Source: Bacteroidales bacterium | GTDB taxonomy: Bacteria; Bacteroidota; Bacteroidia; Bacteroidales; CG2-30-32-10 | Direction: 5' to 3' | NCBI GenBank assembly: GCA_035353855.1 | Contig: DAOQAK010000041.1 | Coordinates: forward strand, 1 to 39,258 | DNA length: 39,258 nucleotides | Part shown: in pieces, positions 1 to 8,677 of the stretch | How positions within the stretch are numbered: the first letter of the stretch is position 1 | Layout: each line of letters begins with the position of its first letter | The notes under the pieces: model-generated | What the model saw: only the letters and a program-made list of their open reading frames with translations | Databases searched by the model: none | What the model was told of the DNA's origin: nothing | Made by a program: the position numbers and the translations under genes

Positions 1-48
1 TTAACCATTGGGTTGTTAATTATTTTTTCTATTTTTGTTCAGCATTAG

Positions 49-459
49 TATATATCGATTGTATTTACAGCAATCACAAATATTTTATTCGGTCAAAATA
101 TTAATCTTACTGTAAAAATATCAGGAATTGAAACAGTAAAAGGAAAAGTACAGATTGGCTTATATAATGTTGCGGATAATTTTCCTAAAGAAGGAAAAGA
201 ATATAAAAAAGTATTTGTTACAGTAAATGCAAATGTATTAAACTATACGTTTTCCGTTCCTGCCGGGAATTATGCTATTGCATTGTTTCATGATGAAGAT
301 TCAGACGGAGAAATGGATAAAAATTTTCTGGGGATACCGCAGGAAAAATATGGTTTTTCAAACAATGTTGAACCGGTGATAAGCGCTCCATCATTTGAAG
401 AAACAAAAATTAATCTTACAAAAAATACTTCCATTGAAATAAAGTTAATTAGTTATTAA
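49..459 (+). CDS. DUF2141 family exported protein, 5' end broken or start codon missing
   Basis: The reading frame ending in TAA at 457-459 encodes a protein resembling DUF2141: a VQIGLYN segment, an AIALFHDEDSDGEMDKNFLG segment and GIPQEKYGFSNN are the family's hallmark blocks. DUF2141 proteins are small exported beta-sandwich-like proteins of unknown function, common in Bacteroidota. Just before the mature part lies a hydrophobic stretch ending in LFGQ, which looks like the end of a signal peptide. In the same frame there is a TAG at 46-48, and between it and the conserved domain I find no ATG, GTG or TTG. The gene therefore does not simply run off the window edge: it has a premature stop or frameshift in its signal peptide, a rare start codon, or an assembly error at the contig end. 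The next gene, tadA, starts 4 bp after the stop. Family call fairly sure; integrity uncertain. Confidence 0.65.
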   Translation, partial: YISIVFTAITNILFGQNINLTVKISGIETVKGKVQIGLYNVADNFPKEGKEYKKVFVTVNANVLNYTFSVPAGNYAIALFHDEDSDGEMDKNFLGIPQEKYGFSNNVEPVISAPSFEETKINLTKNTSIEIKLISY

Positions 460-463
460 ACCA

Positions 464-910
464 ATGATCACCGCATTCTCCGATGAATACTTTATGAAAG
501 AAGCATTGAAAGAAGCCCGTAAAGCTTTTGATGCGGATGAAGTGCCTATTGGTGCAGTGGTTGTTTGTGAAAATAAAATCATAGCCCGTGCTCATAATTA
601 TACAGAACATTTGAACGATGTTACTGCTCATGCCGAAATGCAGGCTTTTACTTCTGCTGCAAATTATCTTGGCGGAAAATATTTGACAGAATGTACTCTT
701 TATGTAACACTGGAGCCCTGTCCTATGTGCGCAGGAGCATCATACTGGACACAGGTAAAAAAAATTGTGTATGCTGCCAAAGATGAAAAACGTGGTTATT
801 CGAATTATTCAGATAAACTCCTTCACCCTTCAACCGAAATAGTTAGTGGTATTCACGAAAAAGAAGCAAAAAAATTATTACAGGATTTTTTTAAAAAGAA
901 ACGGAAATAA
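464..910 (+). CDS. tadA: tRNA-specific adenosine-34 deaminase TadA
   Basis: This 148-residue cytidine-deaminase-fold protein has the zinc-site signature of TadA: H56-A-E58 (within TAHAEMQA) and P85-C-P-M-C89. TadA deaminates adenosine to inosine at the wobble position of tRNA-Arg(ACG) in the cytoplasm, using E58 as proton shuttle and H56, C86 and C89 as zinc ligands. The length, the TLEPCPMCAGA block and the following KKIVYAAKDEKRG are as in TadA rather than guanine deaminase or CMP deaminase. A related nucleoside deaminase (guanine deaminase-like) cannot be wholly excluded, since Bacteroidota often carry several paralogues. The ATG is 4 bp after the DUF2141 stop, so the two are probably co-transcribed. 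Confidence 0.85.
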   Translation: MITAFSDEYFMKEALKEARKAFDADEVPIGAVVVCENKIIARAHNYTEHLNDVTAHAEMQAFTSAANYLGGKYLTECTLYVTLEPCPMCAGASYWTQVKKIVYAAKDEKRGYSNYSDKLLHPSTEIVSGIHEKEAKKLLQDFFKKKRK

Positions 911-920
911 TTTTTTACGA

Positions 921-1139
921 TTAAGAATCAATGCCAGTGCGGGTTCTGAGGGTATGCAATCCAAATAATATATATAAAGGGCAAAAACCTAATATTGCCG
1001 TAACCATTAATATTGCTGAAAGAATTCCCAAAATGATTGCTGCAATACCCGATAACACTCCCGTGATAATCAGGATTGCTAATATTATTGCAACAAGGCT
1101 TCGGATAATTCTATCTGTTGAACCCATATTTTTCTTCAT
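921..1139 (-). CDS. Small YgaP-like (DUF2892) membrane protein
   Basis: A 72-residue protein starting with a KKNMGSTDRIIR motif followed by two hydrophobic segments (about residues 13-31 and 33-58) and the GFCPLYILFGLHT ending typical of the DUF2892/YgaP-type transmembrane domain. In E. coli YgaP this domain anchors a rhodanese; stand-alone versions such as this have no assigned function. The family usually ends with GxNTC, but here the cysteine after GLHT is replaced by leucine, while the Cys of GFCPLY is kept. It converges with tadA with about 10 bp between stops. A TATATTTG -7 element lies about 25 bp upstream of the start. Confidence 0.75.
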   Translation of the reverse strand: MKKNMGSTDRIIRSLVAIILAILIITGVLSGIAAIILGILSAILMVTAILGFCPLYILFGLHTLRTRTGIDS

Positions 1140-1162
1140 ATTCTGCGGATATCAATTTTTTA

Positions 1163-1170
1163 CAAATATA
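1163..1170 (-). promoter_or_regulatory. Bacteroidota-type -7 promoter element for the YgaP-like gene
   Basis: On the minus strand these bases read TATATTTG, a full match to the Bacteroidota consensus TAnnTTTG, 24 bp before the start codon of the small membrane protein. No clear -33 TTTG was located at the usual spacing. Sequence match only. Confidence 0.4.
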
Positions 1171-1328
1171 TTAAAAAACAAAATATAAAAAGGAAGTAGA
1201 TAACTGCATATATTATTAAAATAAAACAAAAAGCCGGTTTAATTAAAAAAATGTTAAACGAATAATAAATAATGAAATGGAAAGTTTATTCTGACAATAT
1301 TTTGGAAATTAGTTAACAATATTTTTAA

Positions 1329-1336
1329 TACCTTCG
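1329..1336 (+). promoter_or_regulatory. Candidate -7 promoter element of the first DUF2723 gene
   Basis: TACCTTCG, one mismatch from TAnnTTTG, lies 16 bp before the ATG. A TTTG at 1301-1304 could be the -33 element, although the 24-bp spacing is slightly long. The second DUF2723 gene has a similar TATATTCG at 4776-4783, so the TTCG variant recurs in front of both paralogues. Confidence 0.4.
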
Positions 1337-1352
1337 TTCGACTTTTTACAAT

Positions 1353-4300
1353 ATGGAAATGAAAAATTACAAACTTCTGAACAACATTATTGGATGGGCA
1401 GTATTTATTGCGGCATCAGCTGTTTATATTCTTACATCTGAGCCTACGGCCAGTTTCTGGGATTGTGGCGAATATATAGCTACAGCATATAAACTCCAGG
1501 TGGGGCATCCTCCCGGTGCTCCCATGTTCCAATTAATGGGACGTTTCTTTTCGCTGTTTGCATTTAATGATGTAACGCTGGTTGCGCGGATGGTAAATAC
1601 CATGTCTGCTTTGGTGAGCGGTTTTACAATACTTTTCCTTTTCTGGAGCATTACTATGTTTTCCAAAAAAGTAATCCTGAAGTCAGGTGAAATGACCACT
1701 GCAAAAATGTATGCTGTTTTTGGAAGCGGTATTGTTGGCGCTTTGGCTTATACTTTTTCGGATTCATTTTGGTTTTCGGCTGTTGAAGGAGAAGTTTATG
1801 CAACCTCATCATTTTTTACCGCGATAGTATTCTGGGCTATTTTAAAATGGGACGAGAATGCTGAAGACAGATATTCTATTAAATGGGTAATACTTATTGC
1901 ATACCTTATGGGTCTGTCAATTGGTGTACATCTACTGAATTTGCTGGCAATTCCTGCAATTGTATTTGTATTCTATTTTAGAAAAAAAGAACTTTCATGG
2001 AAAGATTTTTTTATTGCATCAGGAATAAGTTTGATACTGCTGGTTTTGGTAATGTATGTCATCATTCCTCAGACTGTTGATTTATTTGCTAAATCAGAAT
2101 TACTCTTTGTTAATACCTTGGGACTGCCTTTTAATTCGGGTTCTGTCTTTTTTGCTTTGCTGTTGGTATCAATAATAACAGTTGGATTATTATATACCGG
2201 AAAACCGACATCGAAACTTAAAATCATCCTGATTATCCTTGCTGCAATATTTGAAATAATCATCTTAAGCACAAGCACATCTTTTGTAAGTTTTATGGGA
2301 AGGGCTATAGTAACAGGCGCTATCATTGCATTTTTCATTAAAAATAAAAACAGGATGCAGCTTGCCAATACAATTATTTTGTGTGTTACTTTTTTGCTGA
2401 TTGGTTATTCTACGTTTTTAATATTGATAATACGTTCCAATGCAAAAACGCCTATTAATGAAAATGCACCAAATAACGCGATAGCATTGCTTGCATATCT
2501 TAACCGCGAGCAATATGGCGATTGGCCATTATTTTACGGTCCATATTACAGTGCTCCAAGAAATCCACAAAGCGAATGGGACGATGGTTCTCCTGTTTAT
2601 GCACGCGACGATAAAGCAGGAAAGTATGTTATAATTGAAGACAGAAAAAATGCAATTCCTACTTACGATAAAGATTATTGTACTATTTTTCCGCGAATGT
2701 GGAGTAGTGATGGATCGCTTCATCATCCCGAATCATACAAAGATTGGGCGAACGTAAAAGGAAAAGCCACTTATACTGACCCGGAAACGGGCGAAACAAC
2801 CAGTATTGATAAACCTAATTTTATTGATAATCTTGCATTCTTTTTTAAATACCAGATAGGGCATATGTATCTCCGGTATTTTATGTGGAATTTTGTGGGC
2901 AGACAAAATGATATAGGGAATACCGATGGGAACGCTATTGAAGGCAACTGGTACAGCGGAATAAAATTTATCGATAGTCGTTTAGGTTCGCAGGATAATA
3001 TTCCTTCAAATCTTGTCAATAAAGGAATGAGCAGGTTTTATTTTCTGCCTTTGATTTTAGGATTTCTTGGATTCTATTATCATTTAAATAAGCATACAAA
3101 CGATTCACTTACAGTGATGTTTTTATTTTTTATGACAGGGTTTGCTATCTTAGTTTACCTAAATCAACCACCCAATCAACCCAGGGAAAGGGATTATGCT
3201 TATGCTGCGTCATTTTACGCGTTTGCTATTTGGATAGGAATGGGTGTTCTGGCGCTTTTCGAATGGCTCAGCAAAAAAGCAAATCCTAAAATAGTTGCAA
3301 TTGCAGTTACTGTGGTTTGTTTCTTCTCGGTTCCTTATGTAATGGCAAAAGAAGGATGGGATAATCATGATCGTTCTCATCGCTATACATGCGTTGATTT
3401 TGCATCAGATTATCTGAACTCATGCGCTCCTAATGCAATACTGTTTACAAATGGGGATAACGATACATTCCCATTATGGTATGCACAGGAAGTTGAAGGA
3501 ATCCGTACCGATGTTCGCGTTTGCAATCTAAGTCTTTTGAATACCGACTGGTACATCGATCAGATGAAACGTAAAGCCTATGATTCCGACCCGGTACCTT
3601 TTGCTCTTACTCACGACAGGTATAAAGAAGGTACGCTCGATTACCTTTATTTTATTCCGAATGAACAGGTTCCGGGTTATATCGACCTGAAAAAATTATT
3701 TGATTTTATTGCAACAGATAATCCTGATGCTAAATTTCAAAGTCAGATTGGCCCTGTTGATTATTTTCCAACTGAGAATTTCCGCATTCCTGTGGATAGT
3801 GCAACAGTTGTTAATAACGGAACGGTACCAAAAGATAAAATAGATTCGATAGTTCCTGCAATTGAATGGAAAATAAAAGAGAAAGGGAATTACGGTGTTT
3901 ATAAAAGTAACTTGATGATTCTTGATTTACTTGCTCATAATGATTGGAAACGACCGGTTTATTTTGTGTCCACTTCAAGTCCTAATACATATTTAGGATT
4001 AAATAATTACCTGCAACTTGAAGGGCTTGCATACAGGCTGGTACCGGTAAAATCGAAAAATACAGATGGAGAAATTGGTTTTGTGAACACTTCCATAATG
4101 TACGATAACCTGATGAATAAATTTAAGTGGGGAAACTTTAACGATACCAGTTTGTATTTTGATGAAACCGTACTGATCACAGCTAGAAGTTTAAAAACCA
4201 GTTTTACCCGTTTAGCTGATGCATTATCTGATGAAGGCAAATACGATTCAGCTGTAAAGGTGCTTGATAAATGTGAAGAAATATTCCCTGAAAAAAATCT

Positions 4301-4589
4301 TCCGTATGATTATCTGGAATGTTACGTTGCTCAATCATATTATAAAGCCAAAGCATTTGAAAAAGCTAAAAAAATCACTTCTTATATGATTGATCTTTAT
4401 GAAAAGAATTTAAAATATTATTTCTCTTTTAAAGATTCAAAATTAAAAGCGATTGATATGCATATTCAGCAGGCGTTGTATGTAATGCAGCAACTGGCTT
4501 TTACAACTAGCGAATACAAACAGGATAAACTAACTACACGTTCTAAGGATATTTTTGAAAAATACTATAATATTTATAAAAACAAATAA
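1353..4589 (+). CDS. DUF2723 (GT117/TMEM260-like) multi-pass membrane protein, copy 1
   Basis: A 1078-residue protein with a multi-pass membrane N-terminal half and a soluble C-terminal half. The family signature SEPTASFWDCGEYI is at residues 29-42, followed by GHPPGAP; the acidic D37 and E40 in the first extracytoplasmic loop fit the catalytic loop of GT-C glycosyltransferases. DUF2723 is related to human TMEM260, an O-mannosyltransferase (CAZy GT117), so an envelope glycosyl-transfer role is plausible, but the bacterial substrate is not known to me. A second conserved block, QPPNQPRERDYAYA, follows another hydrophobic region near the middle, and helical TPR-like repeats occupy the last 150 residues. 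ATG at 1359 is an alternative start that aligns exactly with the MKNYKLLNN start of the paralogue at 4805. The gene is followed by repeat copy A and a strong terminator, so the two paralogues are probably transcribed separately. Confidence 0.85.
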   Translation: MEMKNYKLLNNIIGWAVFIAASAVYILTSEPTASFWDCGEYIATAYKLQVGHPPGAPMFQLMGRFFSLFAFNDVTLVARMVNTMSALVSGFTILFLFWSITMFSKKVILKSGEMTTAKMYAVFGSGIVGALAYTFSDSFWFSAVEGEVYATSSFFTAIVFWAILKWDENAEDRYSIKWVILIAYLMGLSIGVHLLNLLAIPAIVFVFYFRKKELSWKDFFIASGISLILLVLVMYVIIPQTVDLFAKSELLFVNTLGLPFNSGSVFFALLLVSIITVGLLYTGKPTSKLKIILIILAAIFEIIILSTSTSFVSFMGRAIVTGAIIAFFIKNKNRMQLANTIILCVTFLLIGYSTFLILIIRSNAKTPINENAPNNAIALLAYLNREQYGDWPLFYGPYYSAPRNPQSEWDDGSPVYARDDKAGKYVIIEDRKNAIPTYDKDYCTIFPRMWSSDGSLHHPESYKDWANVKGKATYTDPETGETTSIDKPNFIDNLAFFFKYQIGHMYLRYFMWNFVGRQNDIGNTDGNAIEGNWYSGIKFIDSRLGSQDNIPSNLVNKGMSRFYFLPLILGFLGFYYHLNKHTNDSLTVMFLFFMTGFAILVYLNQPPNQPRERDYAYAASFYAFAIWIGMGVLALFEWLSKKANPKIVAIAVTVVCFFSVPYVMAKEGWDNHDRSHRYTCVDFASDYLNSCAPNAILFTNGDNDTFPLWYAQEVEGIRTDVRVCNLSLLNTDWYIDQMKRKAYDSDPVPFALTHDRYKEGTLDYLYFIPNEQVPGYIDLKKLFDFIATDNPDAKFQSQIGPVDYFPTENFRIPVDSATVVNNGTVPKDKIDSIVPAIEWKIKEKGNYGVYKSNLMILDLLAHNDWKRPVYFVSTSSPNTYLGLNNYLQLEGLAYRLVPVKSKNTDGEIGFVNTSIMYDNLMNKFKWGNFNDTSLYFDETVLITARSLKTSFTRLADALSDEGKYDSAVKVLDKCEEIFPEKNLPYDYLECYVAQSYYKAKAFEKAKKITSYMIDLYEKNLKYYFSFKDSKLKAIDMHIQQALYVMQQLAFTTSEYKQDKLTTRSKDIFEKYYNIYKNK

Positions 4590-4592
4590 TCA

Positions 4593-4699
4593 GATTTATA
4601 ACGATACGGAACAGATTTGTAATTTTTTTATTTTGTTCCTATCGGCATAACTCGTACTTATCAAATTTGCTTTTGCATTCTTAATAAGAACGAGTATAA
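4593..4699 (+). repeat. Double-hairpin interspersed repeat, copy A
   Basis: About 107 bp, closely similar to the reverse complement of 26451-26558 and more distantly to 15354-15464. It has two adjacent hairpins: arms near 4596-4606 and 4650-4660 (two mismatches in this copy), then ACTCGTACTTA against TAAGAACGAGT (one mismatch). It contains no ORF and lies immediately 3' of the first DUF2723 gene, just before that gene's terminator. Being in three unrelated intergenic places marks it as an interspersed, possibly MITE-like or structured-RNA element. Confidence 0.8.
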
Positions 4700-4702
4700 T
4701 AT

Positions 4703-4736
4703 ATAAGAAAGGGCAGCAGTAGTTGCCCTTTCTTAT
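4703..4736 (+). terminator. Rho-independent-like terminator between the DUF2723 paralogues
   Basis: A perfect 13-bp stem, ATAAGAAAGGGCA (4703-4715) with TGCCCTTTCTTAT (4724-4736), and an 8-nt loop, followed by TT and AT-rich sequence. It sits about 115 bp after the stop of the first DUF2723 gene and would end that transcript before the second. Confidence 0.75.
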
Positions 4737-4775
4737 TATTGCCATAATAAGTCAGGGCATTTCATCTAAAATTTA

Positions 4776-4783
4776 TATATTCG
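4776..4783 (+). promoter_or_regulatory. Candidate -7 promoter element of the second DUF2723 gene
   Basis: TATATTCG, one mismatch from TAnnTTTG, lies 21 bp before the ATG at 4805 and downstream of the strong terminator. An independent promoter is expected here. Confidence 0.4.
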
Positions 4784-4804
4784 CAACTTATAATATTTGC
4801 AATT

Positions 4805-7800
4805 ATGAAAAATTATAAATTATTAAACAATACACTTGGATGGGTTGTTTTTATTGTTGCATCCGTTGTGTATATCATGACCTCGGAGCCCACTGCCAGT
4901 TTCTGGGATTGCGGTGAATACATATCCACAGCTTTTAAATTAGAAGTAGGTCATCCGCCGGGTGCTCCAACTTTTCAACTCTTTGGTCGTTTTTTCTCAT
5001 TATTTGCTTTCAATGATTTAACACAAGTTGCACGTATGGTCAATATCATGTCGGCTCTTGTAAGTGCATTTTCTATTCTTTTCCTGTTCTGGTCGATTAC
5101 ACATATTGCAAAAAAAATAGCGACCATCGATGGTGAACTTACTGATGGGAAAATGTGGGCAGTATTAGGAAGTGGCCTTGTTGGTTCGTTAGCTTATACT
5201 TTTACTGATTCATTTTGGTTTTCGGCTGTTGAAGGCGAAGTTTATGCTACTTCTTCATTTTTTACTGCCATAGTTTTTTGGTGCATATTAAAATGGGAAG
5301 AAAATGCCAATGACAGGTATTCCATGAAATGGATTATACTTATTGCATACCTGGTTGGATTATCAATAGGCGTGCATCTTCTGAACCTTCTTGCTATACC
5401 TGCAATTACCTACGTTATCTATTTTAAAAAATACAAACCTTCTGTTAAAGGGTTCGTTTTTGCTACAGGCATAGGTTTGTTAATGCTTGTAATGGTAATG
5501 TATGTTATTATTCCCCATGTGGTTGATTTATTTGCAAAAACCGAATTACTTTTTGTGAATACTTTAGGACTTCCTTTTAATTTTGGTTCTCTTTTATTTG
5601 GGTTGTTAATCATTGCATTACTTGCCACCGGAATTCTTTATACTACTAAGCAAAATCCGAAAATAAAAACCTACATACTTATATTAGGCTCTATACTCGC
5701 TTTGCTTGTATTTGCTGCAAGTTCATCTTTTTTAAGTTTCCTGGGTCGTTTAATTATTCTGGGAGGAATTGTTGCATTCTTCTATTATGTAAGGAATAAT
5801 AAACCGCTTATCAATACCATTGTTTTAAGTGTTATTTTTTTACTGATAGGTTATTCTACATTTTTCATTTTGGTAATACGTTCAAATGCCAAAACCCCTT
5901 TAAACGAAAATGCTCCTAAGAATGCTATTGCATTACTTTCATATTTGAATCGTGAACAATATGGCGACTGGCCTTTATTCTATGGGCAATATTATAATGC
6001 ACCGTTAAATAATAAGGAACCGTATACCGATGGAAACCCTGTTTATTCAAGGGATGATGCAAAAGGAAAATATGTCATATCTGATGATAAAAAAAGTTCC
6101 ATTCCGAATTATGATGATAAGTTCTGTACTATTTTCCCACGCATGTGGAAAGAGGAAAAAGAAGATGAATATAAAGAATGGGCAAAAGTGAAAGGAAAAA
6201 CGGTTTCATATACAAATAACTATGGGGAAACCGAAAGCGCTAAAGTTCCAACATTCGGAGAAAATATTTATTATTTCATGAGGTATCAAATGGGATACAT
6301 GTACTGGCGGTATTTTATGTGGAATTTTGCAGGAAGGCAAAATGATTTACAGGGATCCGGCGACCCAATTGATGGGAATTGGATAAGCGGAATAAACAGT
6401 ATTGATAAATCACGAATAGGGCCTGTTGAACTTCTTCCTGAAAATCTTGAAAACAAAGGGAATGCACGTCTTTATTTTCTTCCTTTGATATTAGGACTTA
6501 TAGGATTGTTCTATGTATTTTCTAAAAATTACAAAGATGGAATTGTAGTTTTAATATTCTTCTTAATGACCGGTTTGGCTATTGTTATTTATCTGAATCA
6601 GGGTCCAAGCGAGCCCAGGGAAAGGGATTATGCATATGCCGGTTCATTCTATGCTTTTGCAATTTGGATTGGACTGGGAGTATTGGCAATATACGATACC
6701 ATTACAAAATATATTAAACCCAATAAAATAATTGCTTTGGCTGTTACCCTTATTTGTTTGTTTGCTGTTCCTTATGTAATGGCAAAAGCAGAATGGAAAT
6801 TCCATGATCGCTCAAAACGATATACCTGTCTTGACTTTGCGGCAAACTATTTAAATTCATGCGCACCCAATGCTATATTATTTACCAATGGCGATAATGA
6901 CACTTTCCCTTTGTGGTATGTTCAGGAAGTGGAAGGTATACGTACCGATGTTCGTGTTGTTAATTTAAGTCTTCTGAATACCGACTGGTATATCGATCAG
7001 ATAAAACGTAAAGCCTATGATTCGGATCCTGCACCTATCTCTATGACCTGGGATCAGTATAAGCAGGGGACACGAGATGTTGTTTACTTTGTTCGCGATA
7101 CTACTATTTGCAACCCGGGAAAATATTATGAACTGAAAGACCTGCTTGATGTTGTTCTTAGTGATGATCCTAATACAAAGAAAACATTGCAGTCAGGAAA
7201 ATCAATTGCTTTTTTCCCGACAAATAAATTCAAGCTAACTATTGATAAAGATGCTGTAATAAAAAGCGGTACTGTTTCCAAAGAGCAGACCGATTCTATA
7301 GTTGATAAAATAGAATGGGAAGTAAAAGGTGTAGGCGTGCAAAAAAATAATTTGGCGGTACTTGATATTATTGCACATAATAACTGGAAACGCCCGATAT
7401 ATTTTTCTATAACTACAGGAAACGATGCGTACATTAACCTCGAAAAATATTTCCAGCTCGAAGGACTTGCTTATCGGTTAGTTCCTTTGAAAGTAAAAAC
7501 AGCTAACGGGCAAACCGGAGAAATTAATTCTACGGTTATGTATAATAATATCATGAATAAATTTAAATGGGGAAATATGAATAACCCTGAAGTTTATCTT
7601 GATGAAACCAATTTAAGAATGACAATGAATTTCAGAAATAATTTTGCCCGTTTAGCGGAAGTATTAGTGAATGAAGGGAAAAAAGATTCTGCAATTAAAG
7701 TTCTGGATAGATGTATGGAAGTTATGCCCGAAACTACAGTACCTTATAATTATTTTATTCTTCCTGTTGCTGAAGCTTATTATAAAGCAGGAGCTAATGA

Positions 7801-8056
7801 AAAAGCGAATAAAATAATTTCACGGCTTACTGAACTGTACGCTCAGAATCTTGAATATTACTCGGCTTTTAAATCCGGTTTGGCAAAAACGGTTACAGGT
7901 AAACTTGAACAATCTCTTGCTGTGATGAATCGCATTTCATATGTTACTAAAAATCACGGACAGGATAGTTTATCGAAAAAAGCTAAAGACTATTTCGATA
8001 AATATTATGCAAGTTATACAAGCTCTCCGGCAAATACTAAAGTTCCGGCGAAATAA
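4805..8056 (+). CDS. DUF2723 (GT117/TMEM260-like) multi-pass membrane protein, copy 2
   Basis: A 1083-residue tandem paralogue of the preceding gene, similar over its whole length: same MKNYKLLNN start, same SEPTASFWDCGEYI loop, same GHPPGAP, a QGPSEPRERDYAYA block in mid-protein, the NAILFTNGDNDTFPLWY block and a TPR-like helical tail. Differences are concentrated in the soluble second half and in the extreme C-terminus, which carries an extra Ser/Pro/Lys-rich tail. A GT-C type glycosyltransferase role in the envelope is inferred from the family. The polysaccharide deacetylase starts only 8 bp after the stop, suggesting co-transcription and a shared envelope-glycan context. Family call sure; the donor and acceptor are unknown. 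Confidence 0.85.
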   Translation: MKNYKLLNNTLGWVVFIVASVVYIMTSEPTASFWDCGEYISTAFKLEVGHPPGAPTFQLFGRFFSLFAFNDLTQVARMVNIMSALVSAFSILFLFWSITHIAKKIATIDGELTDGKMWAVLGSGLVGSLAYTFTDSFWFSAVEGEVYATSSFFTAIVFWCILKWEENANDRYSMKWIILIAYLVGLSIGVHLLNLLAIPAITYVIYFKKYKPSVKGFVFATGIGLLMLVMVMYVIIPHVVDLFAKTELLFVNTLGLPFNFGSLLFGLLIIALLATGILYTTKQNPKIKTYILILGSILALLVFAASSSFLSFLGRLIILGGIVAFFYYVRNNKPLINTIVLSVIFLLIGYSTFFILVIRSNAKTPLNENAPKNAIALLSYLNREQYGDWPLFYGQYYNAPLNNKEPYTDGNPVYSRDDAKGKYVISDDKKSSIPNYDDKFCTIFPRMWKEEKEDEYKEWAKVKGKTVSYTNNYGETESAKVPTFGENIYYFMRYQMGYMYWRYFMWNFAGRQNDLQGSGDPIDGNWISGINSIDKSRIGPVELLPENLENKGNARLYFLPLILGLIGLFYVFSKNYKDGIVVLIFFLMTGLAIVIYLNQGPSEPRERDYAYAGSFYAFAIWIGLGVLAIYDTITKYIKPNKIIALAVTLICLFAVPYVMAKAEWKFHDRSKRYTCLDFAANYLNSCAPNAILFTNGDNDTFPLWYVQEVEGIRTDVRVVNLSLLNTDWYIDQIKRKAYDSDPAPISMTWDQYKQGTRDVVYFVRDTTICNPGKYYELKDLLDVVLSDDPNTKKTLQSGKSIAFFPTNKFKLTIDKDAVIKSGTVSKEQTDSIVDKIEWEVKGVGVQKNNLAVLDIIAHNNWKRPIYFSITTGNDAYINLEKYFQLEGLAYRLVPLKVKTANGQTGEINSTVMYNNIMNKFKWGNMNNPEVYLDETNLRMTMNFRNNFARLAEVLVNEGKKDSAIKVLDRCMEVMPETTVPYNYFILPVAEAYYKAGANEKANKIISRLTELYAQNLEYYSAFKSGLAKTVTGKLEQSLAVMNRISYVTKNHGQDSLSKKAKDYFDKYYASYTSSPANTKVPAK

Positions 8057-8064
8057 AATATATT

Positions 8065-8676
8065 ATGTTCCTTGTATCTACACCCTGGCTGGTTCGCAAA
8101 TGCTTGAATAAAGATTTGTGCTGGGGTGTAGATACAAAACAAAATGAAATATATCTTACTTTCGACGACGGACCAAATCCTCAAACAACAAATTTTATTT
8201 TAGAATCACTCGATAAGTATAACGCTAAGGCAACATTTTTTTGTCTCGGAAAAAATATCGAATTGCATCCAGTGCTGTACGATTCTATAATTAAAAATGG
8301 GAATACCGTTGGCAATCATACCTACTCGCATTTGAACGGATGGAAAACACATTCACAAAATTATATTTCCGACATTGAAAAAGCTGATGCAATAATTAAA
8401 TCGCCTTTGTTCCGTCCGCCTTACGGAAGAATAAAACCTTCGCAGATATATCGCCTGAAGAAAAAATATAAAATAATAATGTGGAGTGTTTTATCGGGAG
8501 ATTTCGATTATAACCTTTCGTCCGAAAAATGTTTTCAAAATTCGGTACGCTTTATTAAACCCGGTTCTATTGTGGTTTTCCACGATTCCATAAAAGCTTC
8601 CGAGAAAGTAAAATTTGTATTACCCGAATTTCTGAAAATTATGAGTGATACAGGATTTTCATTTGAAACACTTTAA
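8065..8676 (+). CDS. Polysaccharide deacetylase family protein (NodB domain)
   Basis: A 203-residue single-domain NodB-fold (carbohydrate esterase 4) protein. Motif 1 is TFDDG at residues 32-36 (D34 and D35, the catalytic base and a metal-ligand Asp), motif 2 is HTYSH at 85-89 (metal-binding His residues), motif 3 is RPPYG at 117-121, and a late HD is at 173-174. Such enzymes remove N-acetyl groups from GlcNAc-containing polymers such as peptidoglycan or chitin oligomers. There is no convincing cleavable signal peptide, only a short hydrophobic N-terminus (MFLVSTPWLV), so the location is unclear. It is 8 bp downstream of the second DUF2723 gene. Its stop is separated by only one base from the stop of the convergent hydrolase gene. 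Confidence 0.85.
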   Translation: MFLVSTPWLVRKCLNKDLCWGVDTKQNEIYLTFDDGPNPQTTNFILESLDKYNAKATFFCLGKNIELHPVLYDSIIKNGNTVGNHTYSHLNGWKTHSQNYISDIEKADAIIKSPLFRPPYGRIKPSQIYRLKKKYKIIMWSVLSGDFDYNLSSEKCFQNSVRFIKPGSIVVFHDSIKASEKVKFVLPEFLKIMSDTGFSFETL

Positions 8677-8677
8677 C

